Source of the DNA: Ruminococcus flavefaciens
GTDB taxonomy: Bacteria > Bacillota > Clostridia > Oscillospirales > Ruminococcaceae
DNA: 35,474 nt
Assembly: GCA_002310115.1 (NCBI GenBank)
Contig: DBYI01000063.1
Location: 1-35,474 of the forward strand
Direction of reading: 5' to 3'
Position numbers and translations under genes: made by a program. The notes beneath the pieces are model-generated. The model saw only the letters and a program-made list of their open reading frames with translations. It did not search any database and was not told the origin of the DNA. This document shows positions 1 to 6,595 of this stretch, one piece after another. Numbering within the stretch: position 1 is the stretch's first letter; each line of letters opens with the position of its first letter.

Positions 1-2
1 AG

Positions 3-896
3 AGCTTCTATGAGGATCTGGTTCAGGTTGGAACCAGGGACGATACGGGAGTTGATTCAGCGGATGCTGAAACAGCAAAAGAATGTCTGCGTGAATACAT
101 GGAAGGTTTTCAGGAAAGGAATCCGAACCTTCATGTATTTAATGCAGTGATGCATCTTGATGAAGCTACACCTCATCTGCATATAGACTATATCCCAGTC
201 GGACATTTCAGCAGAGGGCTTGATACCAGAAATGCTATGGCTAAAGCTCTCGAAGAAATGGGACATGGTACAGGAGCAAATGCTATCAATCGCTGGAGGC
301 TTAGTGAGTGGGATGTACTTCATGACATCTGTACTGCTCATGGTATCGAGATATCAGCACCGAAGAAGTCAAGAGGCTACAGCTATACTGTTCAGGAATA
401 CGGTGAGCATCAGGACAGGATCAATACTCTGAATGCTGAGATAGAGAAGCTGACAGCTGAATGTGACGAGACAGCAGCTGAGTTTGAAAAACTTTCAAAG
501 AAGAAAGTAAGTATCGGTGAGATCGAGAATATCGAAGCCAGAGAATCCGTATTCGGAAAGAAAGTTACGCTCTCCAAGGCAGACTATGACAGGCTCAGTG
601 ATACAGCCAAGAAATATGTGGCTATGGAGAAGAACATCAGTAAGCTCAGAAATGAGCGAGATACTGCCGTTCAGGAGCTTGAAATCATGAAACAGCAGTT
701 TGATGCACTTTCATCGGAATATTCAGATTACAGAAAGGACAGAGAAAGCATCAGAACCAAAATCAAATGTCTCAATCGAGAGGAACAGCTCACTAATGAC
801 CTGAAAAAGGCAAGGACATTCATAACTGCCCGTGGCTTATCAGACGATTTTGAGTGCTTTAAATTGGGTAAAACAAGAGTTAAAGAGTTAGAGTAA
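3..896 (+). CDS. Mob/Pre-type relaxase (MobA/MobL-like), 5' end missing
   Basis: The frame is open to the left edge of the window, so the gene begins outside it. The first in-frame ATG, at 99, is not the true start because the translation before it also reads as protein. Relaxases of this kind nick oriT and lead single-stranded transfer of plasmids and mobilizable elements. The visible part contains the histidine motif H-L-D-E-A-T-P-H-L-H-I-D-Y, which supplies the metal-binding HxH of this family. It is followed by a region rich in Glu, Lys and Leu, probably coiled coil (about residues 135-260 of the visible part). The N-terminal portion and any oriT are outside the window. The integrase follows after 116 bases, which fits a mobilizable element. 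Family is confident; subfamily is not. Confidence 0.85.
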   Translation, partial: SFYEDLVQVGTRDDTGVDSADAETAKECLREYMEGFQERNPNLHVFNAVMHLDEATPHLHIDYIPVGHFSRGLDTRNAMAKALEEMGHGTGANAINRWRLSEWDVLHDICTAHGIEISAPKKSRGYSYTVQEYGEHQDRINTLNAEIEKLTAECDETAAEFEKLSKKKVSIGEIENIEARESVFGKKVTLSKADYDRLSDTAKKYVAMEKNISKLRNERDTAVQELEIMKQQFDALSSEYSDYRKDRESIRTKIKCLNREEQLTNDLKKARTFITARGLSDDFECFKLGKTRVKELE

Positions 897-940
897 AAGG
901 CTAATAACAAATGTATTTTTCAAAAAACAGATTAAATCAC

Positions 941-990
941 TTGACATACGCCTTGTTGTACGCTATGATTATAGATGTACAAGGGTATGT
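941..990 (+). promoter_or_regulatory. Integrase promoter overlapped by an imperfect inverted repeat
   Basis: TTGACA at 941-946 is separated by 17 bases from TATGAT at 964-969, a near-perfect sigma-A promoter. The arms ACATACGCCTTGT (944-956) and ACAAGGGTATGT (979-990) are inverted copies apart from one extra base in the left arm. They flank the -10 region. This could be a repressor operator or a recombinase-binding site. The promoter is seen directly; the operator role is inferred. Confidence 0.75.
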
Positions 991-1012
991 CATAAATTTC
1001 AGGAGGTAGTTT

Positions 1013-2194
1013 ATGGCAACTATAAAAAAGCGTGGCAACAGTTATCTTATAAGAGTAAGCTGTGGCTATGATATTAACGGTAATCACAAGGAACAATCAT
1101 TTACATGGATTCCCGATGAGGGCATGAGTAAAAGGCAGATTGAAAAGGAACTGAATCGTCAGGCTGTAATGTTTGAAGAAGCCTGCAATCACGGTTATAA
1201 AGCATCGGCGGTAAAGTTTCAGGAACTTGCAGAGGAATGGTTCGAAAGCTACGCAAAGAATACTCTCAGAAGTACGACTTATGAGAGAATGCTGCAGCTC
1301 AAGCACCGTGTTTATCCTGCTATTGGTCATCTTCGTATCGATAAGATAACTGCAAGGCAGTTACAGGGCTTTGTAAACTCTCTCGCTAAAGAGGGCGCAA
1401 GCGAAAAAACTGGTAAAGCACTTGCTCCAAAGACAATTCGTCATAATCTCAGCCTTATCTCGGATGTATTCAGCTATGCGGTAAGAATGGACATAGTATC
1501 AGAAAATCCATGCAGAAAGGTTGTTATTCCAAAAGGAGAGATCAAGGAGAAGCCTATCTATTCTCAGGAAGAGATAGCAAAGCTACTGACAGCTATAAAT
1601 GGAGAAGCTACGAAATATCGCGCATTTTTCTTTCTTATAGCGTATAGCGGTTTCCGCAGAAGCGAAATGCTTGGCTTGGAGTGGAAGGATATTGACTTTG
1701 ATAATGACATTATCAGTGTCAAGAGGACGTCCAATTATACAGCAGAGCGTGGCATATATACCGACACCACAAAGACTAAGCGCTCAAAGCGTGTGCTGAA
1801 GATCAGTCCATATATCATGGGTATCCTTAAAGAGCTGAAAGCCGAACAGGAGGAGGAAGCTATCCGCTTGGGTGACAAATGGGTAGAAACTGACCGCTTA
1901 TTTGTTAAATGGAACGGTGAACCGATGAATAATCAGACTCCTTACGGTTGGTTGAAAGAGTTCTGCGAGAAGAACGATATGCCTTTCTACGGTATTCACA
2001 GCTTCCGACACTTCGCAGCTTCTGCTCTAATTTCATCGGGACTTGATGTGGTAACGGTATCGGGAGCATTAGGACATTGCAATTCAGGAACTACGCTGAA
2101 CATTTATTCTCAAATGTTCCAGACTGCACAGGCAAAAGTGGCTCAGGCTATGGACGGAGCGTTCAGTTTTCTTCCACAGGATACAACAAGATAA
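1013..2194 (+). CDS. int: Tyrosine recombinase/integrase
   Basis: This 393-residue protein is a site-specific recombinase that would insert and excise the element. The N-terminal stretch (about 1-45) resembles the small arm-binding domain of Tn916-type integrases. A SAM-like core-binding domain follows at about 65-165 and the catalytic domain at about 185-385. Catalytic residues are visible: Arg in G-F-R-R-S-E-M, the H-S-F-R-H box, the L-G-H box and the Tyr in N-I-Y-S-Q-M-F. It is full length for the family. The start is set by AGGAGG at 1001-1006, six bases before the ATG. It lies between the relaxase and tRNA-Glu, so the tRNA gene is the likely target. Regulation probably runs through the inverted repeat over its promoter. 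Confidence 0.93.
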   Translation: MATIKKRGNSYLIRVSCGYDINGNHKEQSFTWIPDEGMSKRQIEKELNRQAVMFEEACNHGYKASAVKFQELAEEWFESYAKNTLRSTTYERMLQLKHRVYPAIGHLRIDKITARQLQGFVNSLAKEGASEKTGKALAPKTIRHNLSLISDVFSYAVRMDIVSENPCRKVVIPKGEIKEKPIYSQEEIAKLLTAINGEATKYRAFFFLIAYSGFRRSEMLGLEWKDIDFDNDIISVKRTSNYTAERGIYTDTTKTKRSKRVLKISPYIMGILKELKAEQEEEAIRLGDKWVETDRLFVKWNGEPMNNQTPYGWLKEFCEKNDMPFYGIHSFRHFAASALISSGLDVVTVSGALGHCNSGTTLNIYSQMFQTAQAKVAQAMDGAFSFLPQDTTR

Positions 2195-2200
2195 AACAAA

Positions 2201-2244
2201 TAGTCCGCTACCAAAATGAGCAGTAGCGGACAAATAGCGGACAA
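2201..2244. repeat. Short iterated repeat between integrase and tRNA-Glu
   Basis: TAGCGGACAA occurs at 2224-2233 and again at 2235-2244 (11-base period), with a near-exact inverted copy TAGTCCGCTA at 2201-2210. The inverted pair can fold into a 9-bp stem (2203-2211 with 2223-2231), but no T-tract follows. Repeats of this size beside an attachment site are often integrase arm sites; that role is inferred. Confidence 0.5.
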
Positions 2245-2260
2245 GCCCCAAAATGGGCAG

Positions 2261-2302
2261 AAAAAAGGAACTCGGAAACCACGATATTTCGCTGTTTCCG
2301 AG
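2261..2302 (-). terminator. Intrinsic terminator of the tRNA operon
   Basis: Read on the minus strand, CTCGGAAAC (2302-2294) pairs with GTTTCCGAG (2279-2271) across a 14-base loop. TTCC and six T residues (2266-2261) follow. It lies 13 bases beyond the tRNA-Glu 3' end. Confidence 0.8.
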
Positions 2303-2314
2303 CTCTTACAGAAG

Positions 2315-2386
2315 TGACCCGTACGGGAATTGAACCCATGATTCCGCCGTGAAAGGGCGATGTCTTAACCTCTTGACCAACGGGCC
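2315..2386 (-). tRNA. tRNA-Glu (UUC)
   Basis: The 72-base gene folds as a cloverleaf. The acceptor arm GGCCCGT pairs with ACGGGTC, with discriminator A at 2315. The anticodon loop is CTTTCAC with anticodon TTC at 2353-2351. The T arm carries GGGTTCAATTCCC. No CCA is encoded: the next bases are CTTC. The sequence closely follows the usual Firmicute tRNA-Glu. It shares a transcript with tRNA-Met, five bases upstream. Its 3' end faces the integrase and is the probable attachment site. Confidence 0.95.
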
Positions 2387-2391
2387 ATATA

Positions 2392-2468
2392 TGGTAGCGG
2401 CAGTAGGATTTGAACCAACGACCAATCGGGTATGAACCGAGTACTCTAGCCAACTGAGCTATGCCGCC
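2392..2468 (-). tRNA. tRNA-Met (CAU), probably elongator
   Basis: The acceptor arm GGCGGCA pairs with TGCCGCT, the discriminator is A, and CCA is encoded at 2394-2392. The anticodon loop TTCATAC gives anticodon CAT. The overall sequence resembles the Bacillus elongator tRNA-Met. The G1:U72 pair and GGCGG acceptor differ from a typical initiator. A tRNA-Ile2 with modified CAU cannot be fully excluded. The top of the anticodon stem has a C-U mismatch. Confidence 0.93.
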
Positions 2469-2502
2469 ATAAACGGTAGCAGGCGTCACCTGCGACTAAA
2501 TT

Positions 2503-2531
2503 ATTATATTACAAAACCTCTGAAAAGTCAA
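2503..2531 (-). promoter_or_regulatory. Sigma-A promoter of the tRNA-Met/tRNA-Glu operon
   Basis: On the minus strand, TTGACT (2531-2526) is followed after 17 bases by TATAAT (2508-2503). It lies about 35 bases upstream of tRNA-Met. Confidence 0.85.
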
Positions 2532-2659
2532 GTGCAGCAGAACTTTAAAAGATGAAATTTGGAGACACGCACAATTAGTTGTCTGATATAGAAGTTTAAG
2601 TTGTTGAAAAAATACAGCGCGATAAAAGTTGGTGAGAGGCAAAAACAAACCAAAGTAAA

Positions 2660-3087
2660 ATGTTCTATATTAAAGTAAAGGCGGCTAAAGATCATCATTT
2701 TTGGTTTTGTCTATCATTCGCTCCTTACATAAGATATAGCATGCGTATTGATATTGCATAGAATAGTGTTGATCACAGCTTTTTGTATAATTCTTTATTG
2801 ACAGAATATTGGCATATGAATTATAATAGTATTGAAATATTGTCAAAGTTTTGAAAACAACGAAAACGTCATTAAATTCTGACAATGGACAATATAGTAT
2901 ATTTGTGTTTGATAATGTTGCTGACAAGTTTGAACGAATATCTGGAAGAGCATGTATTTCTGATGAAATATTGATTTACATAAAGGATATCTGACATCTG
3001 GGAATTGAAAACAATATCCTTGAGGTATACAGGAACTTGTCTTGTTTTAAGTTATATAAAAATAAGAAATGGACGCAATATATATGA
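2660..3087 (+). pseudogene. Decayed gene of about 142 codons, unknown family
   Basis: A continuous protein-like reading can be stitched together from three frames. It starts at ATG 2660, reads M-F-Y-I-K-V-K-A-A-K-D-H-H-F-W-F, and meets TAG at 2759-2761. It continues in the same frame to a TGA at 2852, shifts by one base to E-N-N-E-N-V-I-K-F, and shifts again at 2880 into D-N-G-Q-Y-S-I-F-V-F-D-N. It then crosses TGA 2992-2994 and ends with F-K-L-Y-K-N-K-K-W-T-Q-Y-I and TGA 3085-3087. That last stop overlaps the next ATG (3084) as ATGA, typical of translational coupling. This supports a once-real gene with two nonsense codons and two one-base insertions. I do not recognise the family. The ribosome binding site is weak. 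Confidence 0.55.
2798..2827 (+). promoter_or_regulatory. Promoter-like sequence inside the decayed gene
   Basis: TTGACA (2798-2803) and TATAAT (2822-2827) are both perfect hexamers but 18 bases apart. They fall inside the decayed reading frame, so this may be chance in AT-rich DNA, or it may now drive the genes at 3084-4454. Confidence 0.4.
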
Positions 3088-3805
3088 AAAATCGTAGTAG
3101 TAATGAAAATAACAACGGACTCGCTATAAGAAAAGGTAAAAAGATAGTAATTCTTATATTTGCATCAATTGCAGTATGCTTATTTGTTGTATTTGGAATA
3201 TTTTATTTCTCATCAGCGCATACTCTTCCTAAACGTGGGACAATGATACGGTACGAAGGACTTAAGCTTTATTATGAAAAAGAGGAAATTTCATCTTTAA
3301 GCACTTTATGTTGAGGTTTAAAAAGGGTGAAAAGATTACGGAGTTCAGAGATGAAGATATCGAATGGTACAAGCTTAAGGGGTCCGACAATATAAAAACT
3401 CTCATACGTAAAAAAGGCAAAGTAGTTGAAAAGTTTGACTTTACGAATTATTTTATTGAAGATAATAGTAGTATAAATATGCAATGGTTGCTGAATAACG
3501 TCTTTTCTATCAGTTCGGGAAAGGATATCCTAAGCGTGACCGTTGACGGAAGGTCTTTCAATGCCAATGAAGCACAAAAGGAAAGTCTCTATAACGACCT
3601 TTTGTCTTTGCATTATCCGCATACTGATGAGGAAAAAACAATAATGGAAAACATGTCTGTAATCTCAAATTTCAGGGAAATAAACATTGAGACTGAAGAT
3701 CAAACTTTGAGCTTCTTACTTTGCCCAAGTAATAATTATCTTAAATTTGATAGTGGGGTATATTCGCTGTTTACAATTCTTTCAAACGATTACTTTATCA
3801 ATTGA
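3084..3805 (+). pseudogene. Frameshifted membrane-anchored protein, unknown family
   Basis: The first frame (ATG 3084, alternative 3069) encodes a short basic N-terminus and a transmembrane helix (about residues 20-45: K-K-I-V-I-L-I-F then L-F-V-V-F-G-I-F-Y-F). It reads on to E-E-I-S-S-L-S-T-L-C and stops at 3312-3314. A second frame, open from 3278, continues as L-R-F-K-K-G-E-K-I-T-E-F for about 165 residues to 3805. It has no ribosome binding site of its own. The simplest reading is one protein of about 240 residues, with an N-terminal anchor and an outer soluble domain, broken by a one-base change near 3278-3315. A sequencing error would look the same. No family recognised. The ATGA overlap with the upstream decayed gene suggests a former operon. 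Confidence 0.55.
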
Positions 3806-3822
3806 GTAACAGGAGCATTTAA

Positions 3823-4212
3823 ATGGGTACAAAAGATCTTATTCCAAAAGATAAATACGATATTTCCGTGGTATCAGAACTGAAAAAACTCTCCGATATC
3901 GAAATAGAATCTATAATTCCTGAGCTTCTTGTATGGATACAGGATATGAACTGGCCCATTGCAGAGGATATAGCGGAGGTGCTTTCTGTCCATTGTAAAG
4001 TGAACGAGCCATATATACTTGATATTTTGAAACCCGAACAGCAAGATGAGATATGGAAGTTCAACGTCATTAAGTATTTGTTGAAAAAGAATAAGAGCTT
4101 TTCCGAGAATGCTGCTATTATGTCAGAAGTTGAGCGTATTGCAGTTTGGCCTACGAAAGGCGAGCAGCTCGAATTGGTTGATACAGCAGCAAAAGAATAC
4201 ATTAAGGAATAA
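3823..4212 (+). CDS. DUF5071-family protein
   Basis: This intact 129-residue soluble protein matches the DUF5071 pattern: N-terminal L-I-P-K-D-K-Y-D, then L-K-K-L-S-D-I-E-I-E and the characteristic L-L-V-W-I-Q-D-M-N-W-P-I-A. The biochemical role of the family is not known to me. Members are often found scattered in accessory regions and among immunity-type genes. The start is supported by AGGAG at 3811-3815, seven bases before the ATG. It follows the frameshifted membrane gene by 17 bases, and its stop overlaps the next ATG by one base, so it was probably in one operon with both neighbours. Confidence 0.8.
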   Translation: MGTKDLIPKDKYDISVVSELKKLSDIEIESIIPELLVWIQDMNWPIAEDIAEVLSVHCKVNEPYILDILKPEQQDEIWKFNVIKYLLKKNKSFSENAAIMSEVERIAVWPTKGEQLELVDTAAKEYIKE

Positions 4213-4454
4213 TGATATTAATGATACTGGAACTAGAATCCTATAAGCGTGATACGCTGCTTATTGGAAAAACAGGGAACATTTTGGAATTAAAGAGGCA
4301 ATTGGAAGAAACAGAGGCTTTATACGACAGAGAAAGCGATAATTTTACGGAGCTTTTTTGCAGAATGTTCAATTGGAGTATTAACGATACTGATGAGCAA
4401 CCGCAGTATGTTTATGACATGGATACAAAGCGGCTGTATAAGCCGAAATACTGA
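4212..4454 (+). CDS. Small protein of unknown function
   Basis: An 80-residue acidic protein starts at an ATG overlapping the DUF5071 stop (TAATG). An alternative ATG at 4221 has better spacing from the AAGGA at 4204-4208. It contains a charged helical stretch (K-R-Q-L-E-E-T-E) and ends Y-V-Y-D-M-D-T-K-R-L-Y. I see no known domain, signal peptide or membrane helix. The tight link to DUF5071 suggests co-expression. It could be a fragment of a larger gene, but it keeps a plausible start and stop. Confidence 0.5.
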   Translation: MILMILELESYKRDTLLIGKTGNILELKRQLEETEALYDRESDNFTELFCRMFNWSINDTDEQPQYVYDMDTKRLYKPKY

Positions 4455-4464
4455 GTTCTGATTT

Positions 4465-4517
4465 ACGGGCGCTTTCTGAGCGCCCGTCTGCAATAACCTC
4501 TTCTTTCGGAGAAGAGG
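4465..4517. terminator. Two hairpins between convergent genes
   Basis: ACGGGCGCT (4465-4473) pairs with the mirror arm ending at 4487 around a five-base loop. CCTCTTCT (4497-4504) pairs with AGAAGAGG (4510-4517) around TTCGG. Neither has a good T-tract on either strand. They separate the convergent 4212 gene and spoVAE and probably serve as weak or bidirectional terminators. Confidence 0.5.
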
Positions 4518-4540
4518 AACTTGCCATTACAGCTAATTGT

Positions 4541-4903
4541 TCATTTCTTGTCCTTTTGCTTGAATATAAGCGAAGCGGCAAGACCAAAGAGCAGAGCCGC
4601 AGCAACACCGCCTGCTGCAGCGGAAAGTCCGCCCGTGAATATCCCGAGGAAGCCATCGTTTATGATGGCTTTTCTTATTCCCTCTGCAAGGATATGACCG
4701 AAGCCTGTAAGCGGCACAGTTGCTCCTGCGCCTGCAAATTCCGCAAAGGGCTTGTATAGTCCGATAGCCGAGAGGAAAACACCTGCTACTACGAACCCTG
4801 TTAGTATTCTTGCGGGAGTGAGCTTCGTAAAATCGATAAGGAGCTGTCCAACTGCACATAAAGCTCCTCCGGCGATGAATGCTTTTAATATATCTGTGAG
4901 CAT
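4541..4903 (-). CDS. spoVAE: Stage V sporulation protein AE (SpoVAEb type)
   Basis: This 120-residue, strongly hydrophobic protein has about four membrane segments and a charged C-terminus (K-Q-K-D-K-K). Motifs such as F-I-A-G-G-A-L-C-A-V-G-Q-L-L-I-D and G-F-G-H-I-L-A-E-G are characteristic of the SpoVAC/SpoVAE membrane proteins. These sit in the forespore inner membrane and take part in uptake and release of dipicolinic acid. The length fits SpoVAEb. It starts three bases after the spoVAD stop, with AAAGGA inside the end of spoVAD as ribosome binding site, so the two are co-transcribed and probably coupled. Transcription should come from the sigma-G-type promoter at 5940-5968. Confidence 0.92.
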   Translation of the reverse strand: MLTDILKAFIAGGALCAVGQLLIDFTKLTPARILTGFVVAGVFLSAIGLYKPFAEFAGAGATVPLTGFGHILAEGIRKAIINDGFLGIFTGGLSAAAGGVAAALLFGLAASLIFKQKDKK

Positions 4904-4906
4904 GAT

Positions 4907-5917
4907 TCAGTCCTTTCTGAGGTGTACAAGGTGTGATATAGAAGGAATGCTTTCTCCCTGCTGGAGCGATATTGGCGACATGAGAGCTCCAGTAGCAGCA
5001 AACAGTATATCATGTACCTTTTCTTGTTCAAGCATTGGGAGAAAATGTCCACAAAGCACACTTGCACCGCAGCCGCATCCCGAACCTCCACAGTGAGTGT
5101 CCTGTGCCTTGGCATCGAATATCATAGCTCCACAGTCTCGGTGCTGACGAGTGATGTCAAAACCATGCTTAAGCATAAAGTCAATGAGGAGTTGACTTCC
5201 TACTGTACCCAGGTCACCCGTTACAATAAGATCGTAGTTTTCAGGAGAAGTTCCTGTCGCGGAGAGGTAACGCATGATGGTATCCGCAGCCGCAGGGGCC
5301 ATAGCGCTTCCCATGTTGTTGATGTCCGTGATGTGCAGGTCAGTTATTTTGCCTATGCAGCCGCCGATAATGTGGATACTTCCTTTTTTCCGTGAGAGTA
5401 TTACAGCACCAGAGGCAGTGCAAGTCCACTGAGCTGTGGGAGTTCTTTGGCCACCATATGACAGAGGAAAGCGGAATTGCCTTTCTGCTGTTGAGAAGTG
5501 AGATGAAGTAACGGTTGCAGTGCGTTTAGCAGCTCCGCTGTCCGTAAGGAGCGAAGCGATGAGAAGGCCCTCTGCCATAGTCGAGCAGGCTCCATAAAGG
5601 CCCAAAAATGGCATCGCAAGCTCTCTGGCACTGTAAGCTGAGCCGATACATTGGTTTATGAGGTCGCCTGCACAGATGATATCAATATCGTCCTTGCAAA
5701 GTCGCGCCTTTCCGAGGGCAAGCCCCACAGCTTCAAGTTGAAAACGGGTCTCAGCCTGTTCCCATGTTTCCTCACCGAAGTGACTGTCGCTTATAATTTC
5801 GTCGAAACAGTTTCCGAGAGGCCCCTGTCCTTCTTTTTCACCGACTACCGCGGCATAGCTTTCCACTAGTACAGGAGTTTCCGTGCGAAAAACTCCTCTT
5901 GCAATACGTTCAGCCAT
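4907..5917 (-). CDS. spoVAD: Stage V sporulation protein AD
   Basis: This 336-residue soluble protein has the thiolase-like fold of SpoVAD and about the length of the Bacillus protein (near 338). Typical segments are visible: G-P-L-G-N-C-F-D near residue 32, the Y-G-A-C-S-T-M-A-E-G block near 110, T-S-S-H-F-S-T-A-E-R-Q-F-R, and a glycine/cysteine-rich stretch (C-G-G-S-G-C-G-C-G-A) near 280. In Bacillus SpoVAD binds dipicolinic acid and works with the SpoVA membrane proteins during spore maturation and germination. GGAGG at 5929-5925 supports the start. Only spoVAE follows it. Upstream there is a promoter and then a divergent gene, not spoVAC, which normally heads this operon. Confidence 0.95.
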   Translation of the reverse strand: MAERIARGVFRTETPVLVESYAAVVGEKEGQGPLGNCFDEIISDSHFGEETWEQAETRFQLEAVGLALGKARLCKDDIDIICAGDLINQCIGSAYSARELAMPFLGLYGACSTMAEGLLIASLLTDSGAAKRTATVTSSHFSTAERQFRFPLSYGGQRTPTAQWTCTASGAVILSRKKGSIHIIGGCIGKITDLHITDINNMGSAMAPAAADTIMRYLSATGTSPENYDLIVTGDLGTVGSQLLIDFMLKHGFDITRQHRDCGAMIFDAKAQDTHCGGSGCGCGASVLCGHFLPMLEQEKVHDILFAATGALMSPISLQQGESIPSISHLVHLRKD

Positions 5918-5939
5918 GAAAAAACCTCCGTTTCGGAGA

Positions 5940-5968
5940 TATTATGTGAGTAAATCGTGCAGATATGC
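5940..5968 (-). promoter_or_regulatory. Forespore sigma-G (or sigma-F) type promoter of spoVAD-spoVAE
   Basis: On the minus strand, GCATA (5968-5964) is followed after 17 bases by CATAATA (5946-5940). These match the sigma-G consensus GHATR and CATNHTA with its normal spacing. The predicted start is near 5933, just upstream of the GGAGG ribosome binding site. spoVA operons are known sigma-G targets. Confidence 0.75.
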
Positions 5969-5988
5969 ATAAGAGTGCGGCTTTTTTG

Positions 5989-6017
5989 TTGACAAATGAG
6001 CGTTGGGGATTTATAAT
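5989..6017 (+). promoter_or_regulatory. Perfect sigma-A promoter for the 6086-6989 gene pair
   Basis: TTGACA at 5989-5994, a 17-base spacer, and TATAAT at 6012-6017. It points rightward, back to back with the sporulation promoter, and leaves a leader of about 60 bases. Confidence 0.85.
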
Positions 6018-6085
6018 GTTACTATGATAAGCCCAGAAAACATTGGACAACTTCGCCTTTAGTGTTACGAATATGAGTGATAATT

Positions 6086-6595
6086 ATGAAAGTTACCAGT
6101 ATAATAAACTCAGAAGAATCTGAAAGAAATAATATGCGTTTGCAGATAGAAAACATCATTAAATCCTGTGAAATTGACAGAACGCGATTTTACGAATATT
6201 CAAAAATGGGATATTCGAAGGTAATAACGCGCTTCCTCTATACGTTTACGGACTTTAAAAAGGATGTGAAAAATGACACCATATGCCTTGATTACTGCTT
6301 CCTCAGGTTTCGAAAAAAATGGGAGAAGCTAGTTATATCCGGCTACTGGGCGGATATGATTTGTAAGACTCGTGAATACGTTATCGAAAAAACTGATGGG
6401 AAAGTATTTCTGATACTTTCTCAGGGGTGGGTATATGAGGGCTTTATTGATGAGATCATGAAGGTGCTTGGAGAGACAGATAATAATCTCAATGATTTCT
6501 ATATTGTTTCTCCAAAGTATGAATGGCTCGCGGCATATTGCGACGATGGAGATGCAATTGTTATATATGAAAAAAGGCAGGTGTTGTATGGATAA
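6086..6595 (+). CDS. Protein of unknown function (about 169 aa)
   Basis: This is a soluble acidic protein with no signal peptide or membrane helix. The N-terminal half is charged and helical. The C-terminal half ends in alternating strands, including F-Y-I-V-S-P-K-Y-E-W-L and D-A-I-V-I-Y-E-K. That ending recalls small cytoplasmic immunity-like families (for example DUF6756), but I cannot make a firm assignment. ATG 6086 is preferred; an in-frame GTG lies at 6077 and neither has a strong ribosome binding site. A perfect promoter lies 70 bases upstream. Its stop overlaps the next start by eight bases (ATGGATAA), so the two genes form one transcription unit. Confidence 0.7.
   Translation: MKVTSIINSEESERNNMRLQIENIIKSCEIDRTRFYEYSKMGYSKVITRFLYTFTDFKKDVKNDTICLDYCFLRFRKKWEKLVISGYWADMICKTREYVIEKTDGKVFLILSQGWVYEGFIDEIMKVLGETDNNLNDFYIVSPKYEWLAAYCDDGDAIVIYEKRQVLYG

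Larger units (their letters stand above)
1..2314. mobile_element. Right end of an integrated mobilizable element (IME/ICE-like) at a tRNA-Glu gene
   Basis: A relaxase fragment and a tyrosine integrase lie side by side, and the integrase gene ends about 120 bases from the 3' end of a tRNA-Glu gene on the opposite strand. Known elements of this kind insert into tRNA 3' ends with the integrase next to the attachment site, so the right boundary is probably in or just outside the tRNA-Glu 3' end near 2315. The left end lies outside the window, so no att duplication can be seen and the exact boundary is inferred. Confidence 0.65.

Noticed and set aside
2208..2489. 93-residue minus-strand open frame
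   Set aside because: It runs through both tRNA genes and their terminator, so it is not a protein gene.
2685..2927. 80-residue minus-strand open frame
   Set aside because: It begins with TTG, has no ribosome binding site, and lies opposite the decayed plus-strand gene, which explains the openness.
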